Below are positions 36,040-44,866 of a stretch of DNA of 64,000 bases, piece after piece. Position 1 is the stretch's first letter. Each line of letters starts with the position of its first letter. The notes beneath the pieces are model-generated. The model was given only the letters and a program-made list of their open reading frames with translations. It searched no databases and was not told the origin of the DNA. Where the stretch lies: the NCBI GenBank assembly GCA_964505785.1, contig CAZDJZ010000010.1, positions 1 through 64,000 of the forward strand, given 5' to 3'. The translations under genes and the position numbers were made by a program. Source of the stretch: CAYRTV01 sp964505785 (GTDB lineage Bacteria > Acidobacteriota > Aminicenantia > Aminicenantales > Aminicenantaceae).

Positions 36040-36420
36040 ACGGCTCGCTGTGCTCGCGTTCTTTGCGTTCATTGCATCCGTTGCGTTCCTTGAGTCTATC
36101 AAGGGCTATCTGAGTCTATTCTGTCTATTCTGTCTGTTCGGTCGACCCATGCCTCCGTGTTCATTTTCATCTGCTCCGATATGTTTTTCCGATTTGAGTT
36201 TTTCTCAGTTCCAGGTTCCGGGTTCGGAGTTTTGAATTCTAAGATTTGGGATATATGTATATGATTCTCTGTATTAAATATTCGGCTTTTGTTTATTTTT
36301 GATTTTTGCTTTTTGATTTAAATGGGATAACTTATCACTTTTTACTTCTCCCTTTTCACTTTTTTTCCTGCGAAGCAGAATAAGTTCCTTCGCTTCGCCC
36401 GGAATGACCCTTTCGGGCCG
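36040..36420. repeat. Modular intergenic cassette, copy 3
   Basis: Contains CTCGCGTTCTTTGCGTTCAT, a 9-nt tandem (GTCTATTCT twice, then GTCTGTTCG, about 36112-36142), GTGTTCATTTTCATCTGC, heptamer-like units near 36208 (GTTCCAG, GTTCCGG, GTTCGGA), TTTGTTTATTTTTGATTTTT, CACTTTTTACTTCTCCC and a GCCCGGAATGACCC block. The order matches copies 1, 2 and 4. No gene lies between the tRNA and 36500. Confidence 0.72.
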
Positions 36421-36499
36421 TGTTCGAACGAATAATACAGGTAAATTGACGAATGCATATGCCTGGGATAAAATAGAAATACTGTCAGTTGATAGAACC

Positions 36500-37498
36500 A
36501 TGATATTAGAAGAAAAACTCAAAGCCTTGGAAGAGGGAGAAAAAGTCCTGATTATGCCTCATGATAATCCGGATCCCGATGCTCTGGCTTCTGCATGGGG
36601 ACTGTCCTTTCTATTAAAAAAAGAAAGGAACATTACCGCCACCATTGCTTACGGCGGTTTAATAGGGCGCGCGGAAAACCGGGCGATGGTTCGCGAGTTG
36701 AGCATTCCCCTTCACCATTACAGCCATGAACTGCTGAAAAAATACAAACGGGTGATTATGGTGGACTGCCAGCCTCATACCGGAAACAGCTCGCTTCCGA
36801 ATGATATGGATCCTGACATCGTTATCGACCACCACCCCCGCCGGGAAACCACCCGGCCCAAACTATGGGATCTGATCAACGAAAATATCGGGGCGACCTC
36901 TACCTTGATCGCATCCAATTTAAAAAGCACCGGCTACAAGATACCCGTTAACCTTGTTACAGCACTTTTTTACGCCATAAGCAGTGAAACCAAAGAACTC
37001 GGCTGGGAAGGCACTCAAACTGATTATGAAAATTATGTTTACCTGCTTCCTCATGTTGATTTCCAGAAACTTCATCGCATCACGCATCCGGAACTGTCAA
37101 AAAGCTATTATGAAAGCCTGAATCAAGCCTTGACGGAAAGCCGGGTGTATCAATATGCAGCCATAACCTCGATGGCAAAGGTTCCCTATCCTGAATTGCC
37201 GGCTGAAATTGCTGACTTTCTTTTATTTAGAGAAGGCATACAGGTAAGTTTTGTTTCCGGTATTTATAAACAAAATCTTTATCTCAGCATGCGGACTTTG
37301 AGCCGTCGGATAAACACCGGCGATATTATGATCAGTATTTTACGTGACTTGGGGCACGGCGGAGGACATCTGGCCATGGCAGGAGGGAAAATATCTAATG
37401 TCGACGCCGCCAATATTGACAAAATTCGAACAACCCTGAAAAAACGTTTGCTGCATGAACTGTCTATCGACCCATCCCGGGAGAAACCTTTTTATTAG
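36500..37498 (+). CDS. DHH family phosphoesterase (RecJ/NrnA-like)
   Basis: A 332-residue protein. The N-terminal DHH domain has MPHDNPDPDALASA, VDCQ and VIDHHPRR, which bind the two metals. The C-terminal DHHA1 domain has GGGHLAMAGGKI. Relatives degrade short oligonucleotides or cyclic dinucleotide products (NrnA, GdpP-like) without an exonuclease core. The ATG at 36500 (MILEEKLKALEEG) is chosen because homology begins there; an in-frame ATG at 36404 adds 32 unlike residues. The ribosome-binding site is weak. Its TAG stop coincides with the start of a family A repeat. Confidence 0.88.
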   Translation: MILEEKLKALEEGEKVLIMPHDNPDPDALASAWGLSFLLKKERNITATIAYGGLIGRAENRAMVRELSIPLHHYSHELLKKYKRVIMVDCQPHTGNSSLPNDMDPDIVIDHHPRRETTRPKLWDLINENIGATSTLIASNLKSTGYKIPVNLVTALFYAISSETKELGWEGTQTDYENYVYLLPHVDFQKLHRITHPELSKSYYESLNQALTESRVYQYAAITSMAKVPYPELPAEIADFLLFREGIQVSFVSGIYKQNLYLSMRTLSRRINTGDIMISILRDLGHGGGHLAMAGGKISNVDAANIDKIRTTLKKRLLHELSIDPSREKPFY

Positions 37499-37623
37499 CC
37501 TGAATTATTTGCGGGCCGCCCATCCTCTCCGTGAAGATATGTGTGAAGGCGAACCCATTATGCAGGAAATGGCCCTTATCCATTGCCATGTGCAGAAGAT
37601 TTTTGTAACATTTCAGATTAAAG
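37495..37623. repeat. Family A repeat, degenerate copy
   Basis: Left end TTAGCCTGAATTATTTGCGG begins inside the stop region of the DHH gene, and the right end AACATTTCAGATTAA is an imperfect inverse. Inside is GGCCCTTATCCATTGCCATG, also seen near 50472. It fills the gap before the kynureninase gene. Confidence 0.55.
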
Positions 37624-37626
37624 CTC

Positions 37627-38916
37627 ATGGAATTTGACAATACCTCCAAACAAACCGCCCGCCGGCTGGACATTCAAGACCCTTTGGCGGGCTTCCGGAA
37701 ACGCTTCTATATTCCAGAAAACACCATCTACATGGATGGAAATTCTTTAGGATTACTCTGCCGTGACGCAGAAAAATCATTTTTGCGGGTTATGCAGGAG
37801 TGGAAAACTCTGGGAATCAGAGGATGGATAGATGCCGCGGTTCCCTGGTTTCATTTCGCTGAAAAAACCGGTGCAGCCGCCGCCACATTGGTGGGAGCTG
37901 ATCCATCAGAAGTGATCATGAGCGCTGCAACCACGGTCAATATCCATGCTTTGATCTCATCGTTTTATAAACCGGCAGGCCGCCGGAAAAAAATTATCAG
38001 TGATGCACTCGATTTTCCTTCCGACATCTATGCTTTAAAAGCACAAATCAAATTAAAAGGTGGAAATTTCCGGACAGATCTAATCCTGGTTCCGGGAAAG
38101 AACGCGTATGTCCTGGATGAAAGGGATATTGTCGAACGAATGACACCGGATACCGCTTTGATTTTTCTTTCATCCGTCTTGTACCGCAGCGGTCAGCTTC
38201 TTGATGTTTCCTATCTAACACAGGAAGCTCATGCGCGAAATATTCCCATTGGATTCGACTGCAGCCATTCCGCCGGCGTGGTCCCGCATCATTTCGATGA
38301 TTGGGATATCGACTTTGCTGTTTTCTGCAGTTATAAATATTTGAACGGCGGTCCGGGCAGCCCGGCTTTTCTTTATCTTAACCGCCGGCATTTTCACCGG
38401 GAGCCGGCCCTTACAGGATGGTTCGGCAGCCGCAAAAAAAATCAATTTGATATGTCCGCGAATTTTCACCCCGAACCTTCTGCCGGAGGCTGGCAGATTT
38501 CCACACCTTCTCTTCTCAGCGCTGCTCCCCTGGAAGGCAGCCTTAGTCTCATCCGGAAAGCTGGGATAAACGCCATCCGGGAAAAATCAAAAAAATTAAC
38601 CGGATATTTGCATTATTTGCTGGATAGTCTTCTCTCACAGCCGCCTTATCATTTCCAGACAGTCACACCCCGGGAACCGGAAAAGCGGGGCGGTCATATC
38701 GCTTTGGTCCACCCACAGGAATCCCTGCGTATATCTCAAGCATTAAAGGCCAGGGGCGTGATTCCGGATTTCCGTCCCCCGAATATTATCCGCCTGGCCC
38801 CCTCTCCTTTATACAACAGTTTTTACGAAGTATGGAAAACCGTCCAGCACATTCGGGATATCATGGATAAAAAGGAATATATGCACTTCTCAAAAGACAG
38901 AGATACAGTCTCTTAA
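37627..38916 (+). CDS. kynU: Kynureninase
   Basis: A 429-residue PLP enzyme. TIYMDGNSLGLL, GIRGWIDAAVPWFHFAEKTG, DALDFPSDIYAL and the PLP lysine motif FCSYKYLNGGPG (Lys 237) are typical of kynureninase. It cleaves kynurenine to anthranilate and alanine, or 3-hydroxykynurenine to 3-hydroxyanthranilate, in tryptophan catabolism. No other kynurenine pathway gene lies nearby. It begins right after a family A repeat and has a weak ribosome-binding site. Confidence 0.93.
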   Translation: MEFDNTSKQTARRLDIQDPLAGFRKRFYIPENTIYMDGNSLGLLCRDAEKSFLRVMQEWKTLGIRGWIDAAVPWFHFAEKTGAAAATLVGADPSEVIMSAATTVNIHALISSFYKPAGRRKKIISDALDFPSDIYALKAQIKLKGGNFRTDLILVPGKNAYVLDERDIVERMTPDTALIFLSSVLYRSGQLLDVSYLTQEAHARNIPIGFDCSHSAGVVPHHFDDWDIDFAVFCSYKYLNGGPGSPAFLYLNRRHFHREPALTGWFGSRKKNQFDMSANFHPEPSAGGWQISTPSLLSAAPLEGSLSLIRKAGINAIREKSKKLTGYLHYLLDSLLSQPPYHFQTVTPREPEKRGGHIALVHPQESLRISQALKARGVIPDFRPPNIIRLAPSPLYNSFYEVWKTVQHIRDIMDKKEYMHFSKDRDTVS

Positions 38917-38989
38917 CCCGGAATAAAAAAGCATTGTCATCCTGAAGACTGCAAAGCAGGTCATGATGATCTCAGAATGCTTCTTTTTA

Positions 38990-39140
38990 AAAAAGTAAAG
39001 AGTGAAGAGTAAAGAGTGAAGAGAAATCAAAAATAAACCAAAGCCGAAGATGCAGCACAGGGCATAAGGATAGAGAAAATAGACCGAATAGACTGAATAG
39101 ACTGAATAGACCTGGATGGACTTAGATGGACTAAAGAGAG
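38990..39140. repeat. Heptamer and nonamer arrays
   Basis: At about 38995-39022 the units AGTAAAG, AGTGAAG, AGTAAAG, AGTGAAG repeat at 7 nt. AAATCAAAAATAAACCAAAG follows. At about 39081-39108 AGACCGAAT, AGACTGAAT, AGACTGAAT repeat at 9 nt. Both arrays are inverses of units in the cassettes at 36.1 and 39.3 kb. Before them (38936-38990) a TCATCCTGA repeat ends in a T-rich stretch that may terminate kynureninase transcription. Confidence 0.7.
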
Positions 39141-39281
39141 GAAGAGGGGGGGCGGCCTGGCAGCCGCCCCGGAATCTGATTGCATATTCCCGGGAGGGGG
39201 AATGAGGTGAGGCAATACTAATTATCCGGTTTTATGTTAAGTTCGGATTAAGAACCATTTAAATTTCCGTTAAACCAACCC

Positions 39282-39572
39282 CTGACGGCAGCGCTCGCGT
39301 TCATCGCGATCTTTGATTCGGTTTGTTCACTCGAATCGCTGCGGCCATGTTCTTTACAATCTGCCTTGAAATGGGTTTGCAGATTTAAGTTCTGAGTTCC
39401 GGGTTCTGAGTTCTGAATTTGAATTGGGATATATAAATGATGCTCTTTTTTCAATATTCGACTTTGGTTTATTTTTGATATTTGATTTTTGATTTACTCT
39501 TCACTCTTTACTGAGCCAAGCGATATGAGATCCTTCTCTTCGCTCAGGATGACAGTTCCGCTTGTCACTTTT
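39282..39572. repeat. Modular intergenic cassette, copy 4
   Basis: Contains GCTCGCGTTCATCGCGATCT, CTTTACAATCTGCC, GTTTGCAGATTTAAG with GTTCTGA/GTTCCGG/GTTCTGA/GTTCTGA heptamers, GACTTTGGTTTATTTTTGAT, TACTCTTCACTCTTTACTGA and CAGGATGACAGTTCCGC, then TTCGAACTAAGTCAGGC. It is in the same order as copy 3. No gene is present from 38917 to 39574. Confidence 0.72.
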
Positions 39573-39574
39573 CA

Positions 39575-41485
39575 CTAATTTCGAACTAAGTCAGGCTGCT
39601 TTGTTTTCTGAAGTAATTCTGCCAATTCAACCAGCTTAATGAATTCAGCCCGGTATCCATGAGGGTCAGCGCCCATTCCCGCTTTAGCCAATTGGATAAC
39701 CCCGTCAAATCCGGCATCACCCTTATGTTCGGAGTTTCTCAACAGCATGGCGAATTCAGCCGCTGCGGCCGCAAATTTGAACATGTCCGAGGTCTCTTTT
39801 TCCGGAATCACTTCATTATTAAGTGCGGATTCAATCAAAAGGCTTTTTTGTCCGTCCGGTTTTTTATAACGCAAGCGCACAGTCATGGCTTCCGGACTTT
39901 TAAAGGCAGCCGGGCTGATCTGCGTTTCCTGGTATTTCAAATCATCCACAGCCGGAATGTCTTCCCCGGAACCATAGGGAATCACTTCATATAAAGCGGT
40001 GACGGAATGCCCGGCCCCCAACTCCCCGGCGTCTTTGGCATCGTCTGTAAAATCTTCTTTATCCAGCAGCCGGTTTTCATATCCAACCAGGCGATAGGCT
40101 TTGATTTTAGCGGGATTGAATTCCACTTGAATTTTGACATCCTTGGCGATTGTGAACAACGTACCCCGCAGATCATTAATAAACACTTTCTTAGCTTCCA
40201 AAAGGTTGTCGATATAATAGTAATTCCCGTTTCCCTTATCTGCCAGCTGTTCCATGCGATGGTCTTTATAATTACCGGTCCCGAATCCTAAGATCGTCAA
40301 AAACACGCCTTTTTCCCGTTTTTCTTCAATCATGCGAACCAACTCGGAGGTGCTGGAAACACCTATGTTGAAATCACCGTCAGTGGCCAGGATAATCCGG
40401 TTGTTGCCTTGTGCGATCAAATTCTCCATCGCTGTTTTATAGGCCAGCTGGATACCGGCGCCGCCTGCGGTCGACCCTCCGGCTTCAAGCTGGTCGACGG
40501 CATCGATGATCTTTTGTTTTTCGGCCGCAGATGTGGAAGGCAGGACTAATCCGGCGGATCCCGCATAGACTACAATAGCAACACGGTCTTTGTCCGACAG
40601 TTCCTTGACCAAAAGCTTAAAGGCCGTCTTGAGAAGCGGAAGTTTGCGTGGAGTATTCATCGAGCCTGAGATATCCAGCAGAAAAACCAAATTACTGGGA
40701 GGCTGTCTTTCCGGAGACAGGGTTTTCCCCTGCAATCCGATATGGATCAAACGGCGGGATTGATTCCATGGGCAGCCGGACATTTCCATATAGATGGAAA
40801 ACGGATCATCCCCCTTGGGAACCGGGTATGCATAGTCAAAGTAATTTATCACCTCTTCTACCCGAACAGCGTCCTCAGGTGGAAAACGGTTTTCACGAAT
40901 GAACCGGCGTATATTAGCATACGACGCAGTATCAACATCAATCGAAAAAGTGGAAAGAGGATTAGTTAAAACATCGAGAAACCGGTTCTCGTAAATCCGT
41001 TCGAATTCTTCCGTGTTGAAAGGAGGAGGAGCCGCCGGAAAAGACATTTCACTCGAGTAACGGACAGCAGGGTGCTTCATAACGCCTCCGGTCACACCCT
41101 CTGTCATCATCTTTTCTTCGTCCGGCCTGGCTTGAAGCCCGCTCATCGTTAAAACCAGGTTTACTTCTATGTCTCCGGCAGAGGGAATCTGTATCGCTTT
41201 TTTTTCCGCAGCAATGAATCCGGGCAGTATCGCCGAAAGGTCATAGACCCCGGCACTAAGACCGGTGAATTCGTAGCGGCCGCTTATATCCGTCCGAACC
41301 GTGAAAACACGGCCGTCGGGCCGTCGAGTAAGAATCACTTCGGCTCCTGGAAGCAGATTTCCGTTTTCATCCTTGACAATCCCATGGAGTGAACCGGCGT
41401 CCATGTTAATGGCGGCAGCCGCAAGGGCCAGCACGGCCAAAAAAATTCCTGCGGAAACAAGCCCTGTCAATACTTTTCTTTTCAT
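39575..41485 (-). CDS. VWA domain protein with carboxypeptidase-regulatory-like domain (YfbK-type)
   Basis: A 636-residue exported protein. After a signal peptide (VLTGLVSAGIFLAVLALAAA) a carboxypeptidase-regulatory-like beta domain follows (GSLHGIVKDENGNLLPGAEV). A vWA N-terminal segment (TFSIDVDTASYANIRRFIRE) precedes a VWA domain with the MIDAS motif DISGSM near residue 275, and a DUF3520-like C-terminal domain ends the protein. Such proteins are often surface or periplasmic binding proteins. AAAGGAG lies 8 nt before the ATG at 41485, preferred over the ATG at 41509. Confidence 0.9.
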   Translation of the reverse strand: MKRKVLTGLVSAGIFLAVLALAAAAINMDAGSLHGIVKDENGNLLPGAEVILTRRPDGRVFTVRTDISGRYEFTGLSAGVYDLSAILPGFIAAEKKAIQIPSAGDIEVNLVLTMSGLQARPDEEKMMTEGVTGGVMKHPAVRYSSEMSFPAAPPPFNTEEFERIYENRFLDVLTNPLSTFSIDVDTASYANIRRFIRENRFPPEDAVRVEEVINYFDYAYPVPKGDDPFSIYMEMSGCPWNQSRRLIHIGLQGKTLSPERQPPSNLVFLLDISGSMNTPRKLPLLKTAFKLLVKELSDKDRVAIVVYAGSAGLVLPSTSAAEKQKIIDAVDQLEAGGSTAGGAGIQLAYKTAMENLIAQGNNRIILATDGDFNIGVSSTSELVRMIEEKREKGVFLTILGFGTGNYKDHRMEQLADKGNGNYYYIDNLLEAKKVFINDLRGTLFTIAKDVKIQVEFNPAKIKAYRLVGYENRLLDKEDFTDDAKDAGELGAGHSVTALYEVIPYGSGEDIPAVDDLKYQETQISPAAFKSPEAMTVRLRYKKPDGQKSLLIESALNNEVIPEKETSDMFKFAAAAAEFAMLLRNSEHKGDAGFDGVIQLAKAGMGADPHGYRAEFIKLVELAELLQKTKQPDLVRN

Positions 41486-41649
41486 TTGTCTTTCTCCTTT
41501 AAATCGCATTATTTTCCCCTTCGGGCGGGCCGAATTTCACTGCGTCCTCTTCGTCAATTCCGCACCGCATATTATCCAAGCTGCAAAACTTAAACGGAAA
41601 ATGATTCCCTTTCGATTCATTGCTTCGCAAATTTTTTATGAATTGGCCA

Positions 41650-41795
41650 TGATTATGATACACATGAAAACGATGAAAATGAATCTGCATGTCACTCTGA
41701 GGCCCGCAGAGCAGGCCATGAGGACCTTGTCCTGCTTTGCAGTAAAGAGTAAAATGTCAGGATGACCCTGACAGGTCATTTTTGAACTAATGGTT
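41650..41795. repeat. Family B repeat, copy 1
   Basis: Left part GATACACATGAAAACGATGA and GCATGTCACTCTGAGG; right part GTCAGGATGACC with TCATTTTTGAACTAATGG. Left and right arms are imperfect inverse copies, and AGTAAAGAGTAAAA lies between them. It fills most of the gap 41486-41786. Confidence 0.55.
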
Positions 41796-42122
41796 CAGCT
41801 GATTGGAAAGAACGATCTGTAAAACCCGGCCGATCAGTACGATCAAAGAAAAACCGATAATAACTGAATAGACGATCAGCCAAGTCTTATCCAGCCAGGT
41901 CACTCGCCGCACACTGGGAAAAAACAAATCAAACAGACTTTTCCCGAATAGAATTATCAGGACTCCAAATCCGCCTACGGCCCGGTAAAAAAAGAACTCA
42001 GCCGCATCCGGGGATATAGACTCAGCTGAAATAATGGGATAAAGCATCCATAGAGCGGCTCCTGTAAACAGGATCACGACAACTATAGATAAGCCCCCCT
42101 CTTTTTTATCTGCCCTTTTCAT
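41787..42122 (-). CDS. Small membrane protein, hypothetical
   Basis: A 111-residue protein with three predicted transmembrane helices (LSIVVVILFTGAALWML, FFYRAVGGFGVLIILFG and a last one from WLIVYSVIIGFSLIVLIG). I do not recognise the family. The ATG follows GGCGGG, a poor ribosome-binding site. It sits next to the DUF4870 gene on the same strand, 99 nt downstream, so the two may be coexpressed. Confidence 0.65.
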   Translation of the reverse strand: MKRADKKEGGLSIVVVILFTGAALWMLYPIISAESISPDAAEFFFYRAVGGFGVLIILFGKSLFDLFFPSVRRVTWLDKTWLIVYSVIIGFSLIVLIGRVLQIVLSNQLNH

Positions 42123-42221
42123 CCCGCCAATGTTCCCGGTTCTGTTAATAATGGTTATTCCGAAGGCTGGAGAAACACCCCATCATGATGTTTGATGCTT
42201 ATGCAGAAAAATGATAACGGC

Positions 42222-42563
42222 TTATTTAATGAACCGGATGCTCATGGGGTAGCGGTAGTGTTCTCCGTTACTCGCTTTGATGGCAGCGACGATCACCAGG
42301 ATCAGCATCCCTACGCCTAATGCGATAAGAAGGACGATACCAATGACAACAATAATCAATACCGCTGCGATTACGGCATAAATTGAGAAGGATATCTGGA
42401 AATTCACAGACTCTTTTCCCTGGTCATTCACAAACTGGGATTCATCTTTTTTTATCAGCCAAAGAACCAGAGGCCCGATAACATTTCCAAATGGAATGAT
42501 AAATCCTGCCAAGGCGGCAAGATGACAAAACATTCCCCAATTTCTTTCTTCTTGTTGTTCCAT
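42222..42563 (-). CDS. DUF4870 family membrane protein
   Basis: A 113-residue membrane protein matching DUF4870 (Tic20-like): WGMFCHLAALAGFIIPFGNVI, PLVLWLIKKDES, then VNDQGKESVNFQISF. Three hydrophobic segments are seen. Function is unknown. AGGAG is 8 nt before the ATG at 42563 but only 2 nt before an upstream ATG at 42569, so the later start is preferred. Confidence 0.85.
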   Translation of the reverse strand: MEQQEERNWGMFCHLAALAGFIIPFGNVIGPLVLWLIKKDESQFVNDQGKESVNFQISFSIYAVIAAVLIIVVIGIVLLIALGVGMLILVIVAAIKASNGEHYRYPMSIRFIK

Positions 42564-42654
42564 ATCCATAACTCCTAAGATCTTTAATGGCTAAAATTGT
42601 TATATCATAAATACCATGAGATAAACAAGAATACTCAAATTCGTTTTGAATTGA

Positions 42655-42857
42655 TCATGTCATGTGTATAATACACCACAAAGGATGAAAATGACCCCGC
42701 ATGTCATTCAGAGGAGTGAAGCGACGGGAATCTTAGACACCTTAACCTGAAGAGGCGAAACCGTCTCATTCGGCGAAGCAATCTAAGATCCTTACGACCG
42801 GTTTCGCCGCCCTCAGGATGACCCTGGCGGGTCATTTTCGAACTAAGAGGGCAGGTT
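42655..42857. repeat. Family B repeat, copy 2
   Basis: Begins with GTGTATAATACAC (42664-42676), then ACAAAGGATGAAAATGACCC and GCATGTCATTCAGAGG. It ends with GGATGACCCTGGCGGGTCAT and TTCGAACTAAGAGGGCAGGT. Left and right arms are inverse copies. The ending is close to the TTAACCTG end of family A. It lies in the gap before the M1 peptidase gene. Confidence 0.65.
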
Positions 42858-42880
42858 AAAGAATAGGAAGGGAGAGAGAT

Positions 42881-44863
42881 TTGAAAAAAACAGCCGCTTT
42901 TATCTTTATTTTAATGGTATGGATCTTTCCGGGCTGGGCGCAGGAAAAACCCTTTTGTCCGCAAATTGCGAATTATTCCATGGATATCACATTAAACACC
43001 AATGCTCATGCTCTGACAGGAACCGAAATACTGGAATGGACCAATAACTCCCAGGTAGAGACCCGTGAGCTCTGGTTCCATCTTTACTGGAATGCTTTCC
43101 AGAATAACCGGAGCGATTTTCTAACCGAAGGCCGGGATCGCTGGGGCCGGATCATTTCCGGGTTTCAAAAAGATGACTGGGGATTCTGCCGGATCAATTC
43201 TATTGTGCTTTTAGAAGACGGGAATGGAGAGGAAGCCGACCTGACCGAAACGTTTACATTCCGGCAGCCGGATAATAACAACATTTATGATGATACCGTT
43301 TTCACCGTCCAGCTTCCCGAACCGGTCGCCCCGGGTGATACTGTACGCCTCCGTATCCGGTTTTTTTCTAAGATACCGGCTCCCATCCACCGGACAGGAG
43401 TCTACAAGGATACCTATTTTATCGCCCAATGGTTTCCTAAAATCGGTGTTCTTTACGAAGGGGAGTGGAACTGCCATCAATTTCACGCAACCACAAATTT
43501 TTTCGCCGATTTCGGAACCTATGATGTCAAAATCACATTGCCTTCCCGGATGATAATCGGAGCCACCGGTGAACATACCGGCCGGATTGACCATAATGAT
43601 GGAACCAGCACCCACAGCTTTTTCCAGCATTCCGTACATGATTTCGCTTGGACCGCTTCCCCGGATTATATCCAGGTTAAAGAAAATTTTGAATTTGCGC
43701 CAGGCAAAAGAACCGAAATCACTCTGCTGCTGCAGCCCTATCATAAACACCTCGAAAAAAAATATATGCAGGCTGTCAAGCATTCCTTGACATACTGCAG
43801 CCGGTTCTATGGAGATTATCCTTATACCACCGTGACTTGCGTCGATCCTGCATATAACAGCCGCTGCGGAGGAATGGAATATCCGACTATTTTCACAGGA
43901 GGAGCCAACTTCCTCACCCATCCCCGTATTCCCAGCCCCGAAAATGTCACTATCCACGAATTCGGCCATGGATATTTTTACGGCTTGGTCGGATCCAATG
44001 AATTTGAAAACGCCTGGATGGATGAGGGCTTTACATCTTTTCTGGATTCGGAAGTCTACTATGCCGCGTATCCGCCTCCTTGGTTCTCCCGCCGCTTTTT
44101 TAATATCCCGGTCGTATTCTCAGAGGTTTCCATCCCGATAGAATCCAGCGGCATCTCACGACACCGGCGCACAAGCAGCATGGATATCATGCAGCTCTTC
44201 ACCTGGCAATTCATGAACAGGTCCAGCTACGGCGCCAATTCCTATTCCAAAGCTGAACTCATGTTGAGAAGCTTGAAGCGTTTTATGGGTCCGGATGTCT
44301 TTTCCGAAATGATCAAAGCCTATTCCACCCGCAACTGGTTCAAACATCCCCTCCCGGAAGATTTTTATGCGGTGGTTGCTGAATTTTCCGGCCGGGACAT
44401 GAGCTGGCTTTTGGATCAATTCATATTCGGATCGGGAAAGCTGGATTATGCCATCGCCCATATCCGCAACCGGCGCGAACAGCCGGTGCGGGGCTGGAAA
44501 GAAGAGGAGTTCCATACCGGTGAAAGAACGGACGGCCAGACAATATATGAAAGTGAAGTGCTGGTCCGGCGGCTGGGCGGCGTCCAAGTGCCGGTTGAGA
44601 TCTCAATCGTCTTTGATGACGGGGTCAATAAAAGGGAAGTATGGGACGGGAAATACCGCTGGAAACGTTTTAAGTACCGCAGCCCGGTCAAAATCAAGCA
44701 GGCCGTGGTTGATCCTGATTTCAAATGGGTGATAGATACATGCAGAACCAACAACAGCTGCACCACTTCCCCCTCTTCTCTTTTGGCTGCACTGAAATGG
44801 ACCTCACGCTGGATGGCCTGGCTCCAGCATGCGATGGAATTTTTCACCTTAATGGGAGGATGA
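42881..44863 (+). CDS. Exported M1 family aminopeptidase-like metallopeptidase
   Basis: A 660-residue protein with a signal peptide (AAFIFILMVWIFPGWA). The zinc motif HEFGHGYFY with the third ligand Glu 18 residues later (NAWMDEGF) is intact, near residue 360. GGMEYP replaces the usual GAMEN exopeptidase motif, a variant seen in some M1 enzymes. It probably cleaves amino-terminal residues from external peptides. The start codon is TTG at 42881, with GGAAGGGAG just before it. It ends 3 nt before the Nudix gene start, so the two form an operon. Confidence 0.9.
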   Translation: MKKTAAFIFILMVWIFPGWAQEKPFCPQIANYSMDITLNTNAHALTGTEILEWTNNSQVETRELWFHLYWNAFQNNRSDFLTEGRDRWGRIISGFQKDDWGFCRINSIVLLEDGNGEEADLTETFTFRQPDNNNIYDDTVFTVQLPEPVAPGDTVRLRIRFFSKIPAPIHRTGVYKDTYFIAQWFPKIGVLYEGEWNCHQFHATTNFFADFGTYDVKITLPSRMIIGATGEHTGRIDHNDGTSTHSFFQHSVHDFAWTASPDYIQVKENFEFAPGKRTEITLLLQPYHKHLEKKYMQAVKHSLTYCSRFYGDYPYTTVTCVDPAYNSRCGGMEYPTIFTGGANFLTHPRIPSPENVTIHEFGHGYFYGLVGSNEFENAWMDEGFTSFLDSEVYYAAYPPPWFSRRFFNIPVVFSEVSIPIESSGISRHRRTSSMDIMQLFTWQFMNRSSYGANSYSKAELMLRSLKRFMGPDVFSEMIKAYSTRNWFKHPLPEDFYAVVAEFSGRDMSWLLDQFIFGSGKLDYAIAHIRNRREQPVRGWKEEEFHTGERTDGQTIYESEVLVRRLGGVQVPVEISIVFDDGVNKREVWDGKYRWKRFKYRSPVKIKQAVVDPDFKWVIDTCRTNNSCTTSPSSLLAALKWTSRWMAWLQHAMEFFTLMGG

Positions 44864-44866
44864 TTT

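Noticed and set aside
38995..39108. Repeat arrays as a CRISPR
   Set aside because: Units are 7 or 9 nt with no spacers and no cas genes nearby.
42567..42569. Upstream ATG for the DUF4870 gene
   Set aside because: It is only 2 nt from the AGGAG, whereas the ATG at 42563 is 8 nt away.
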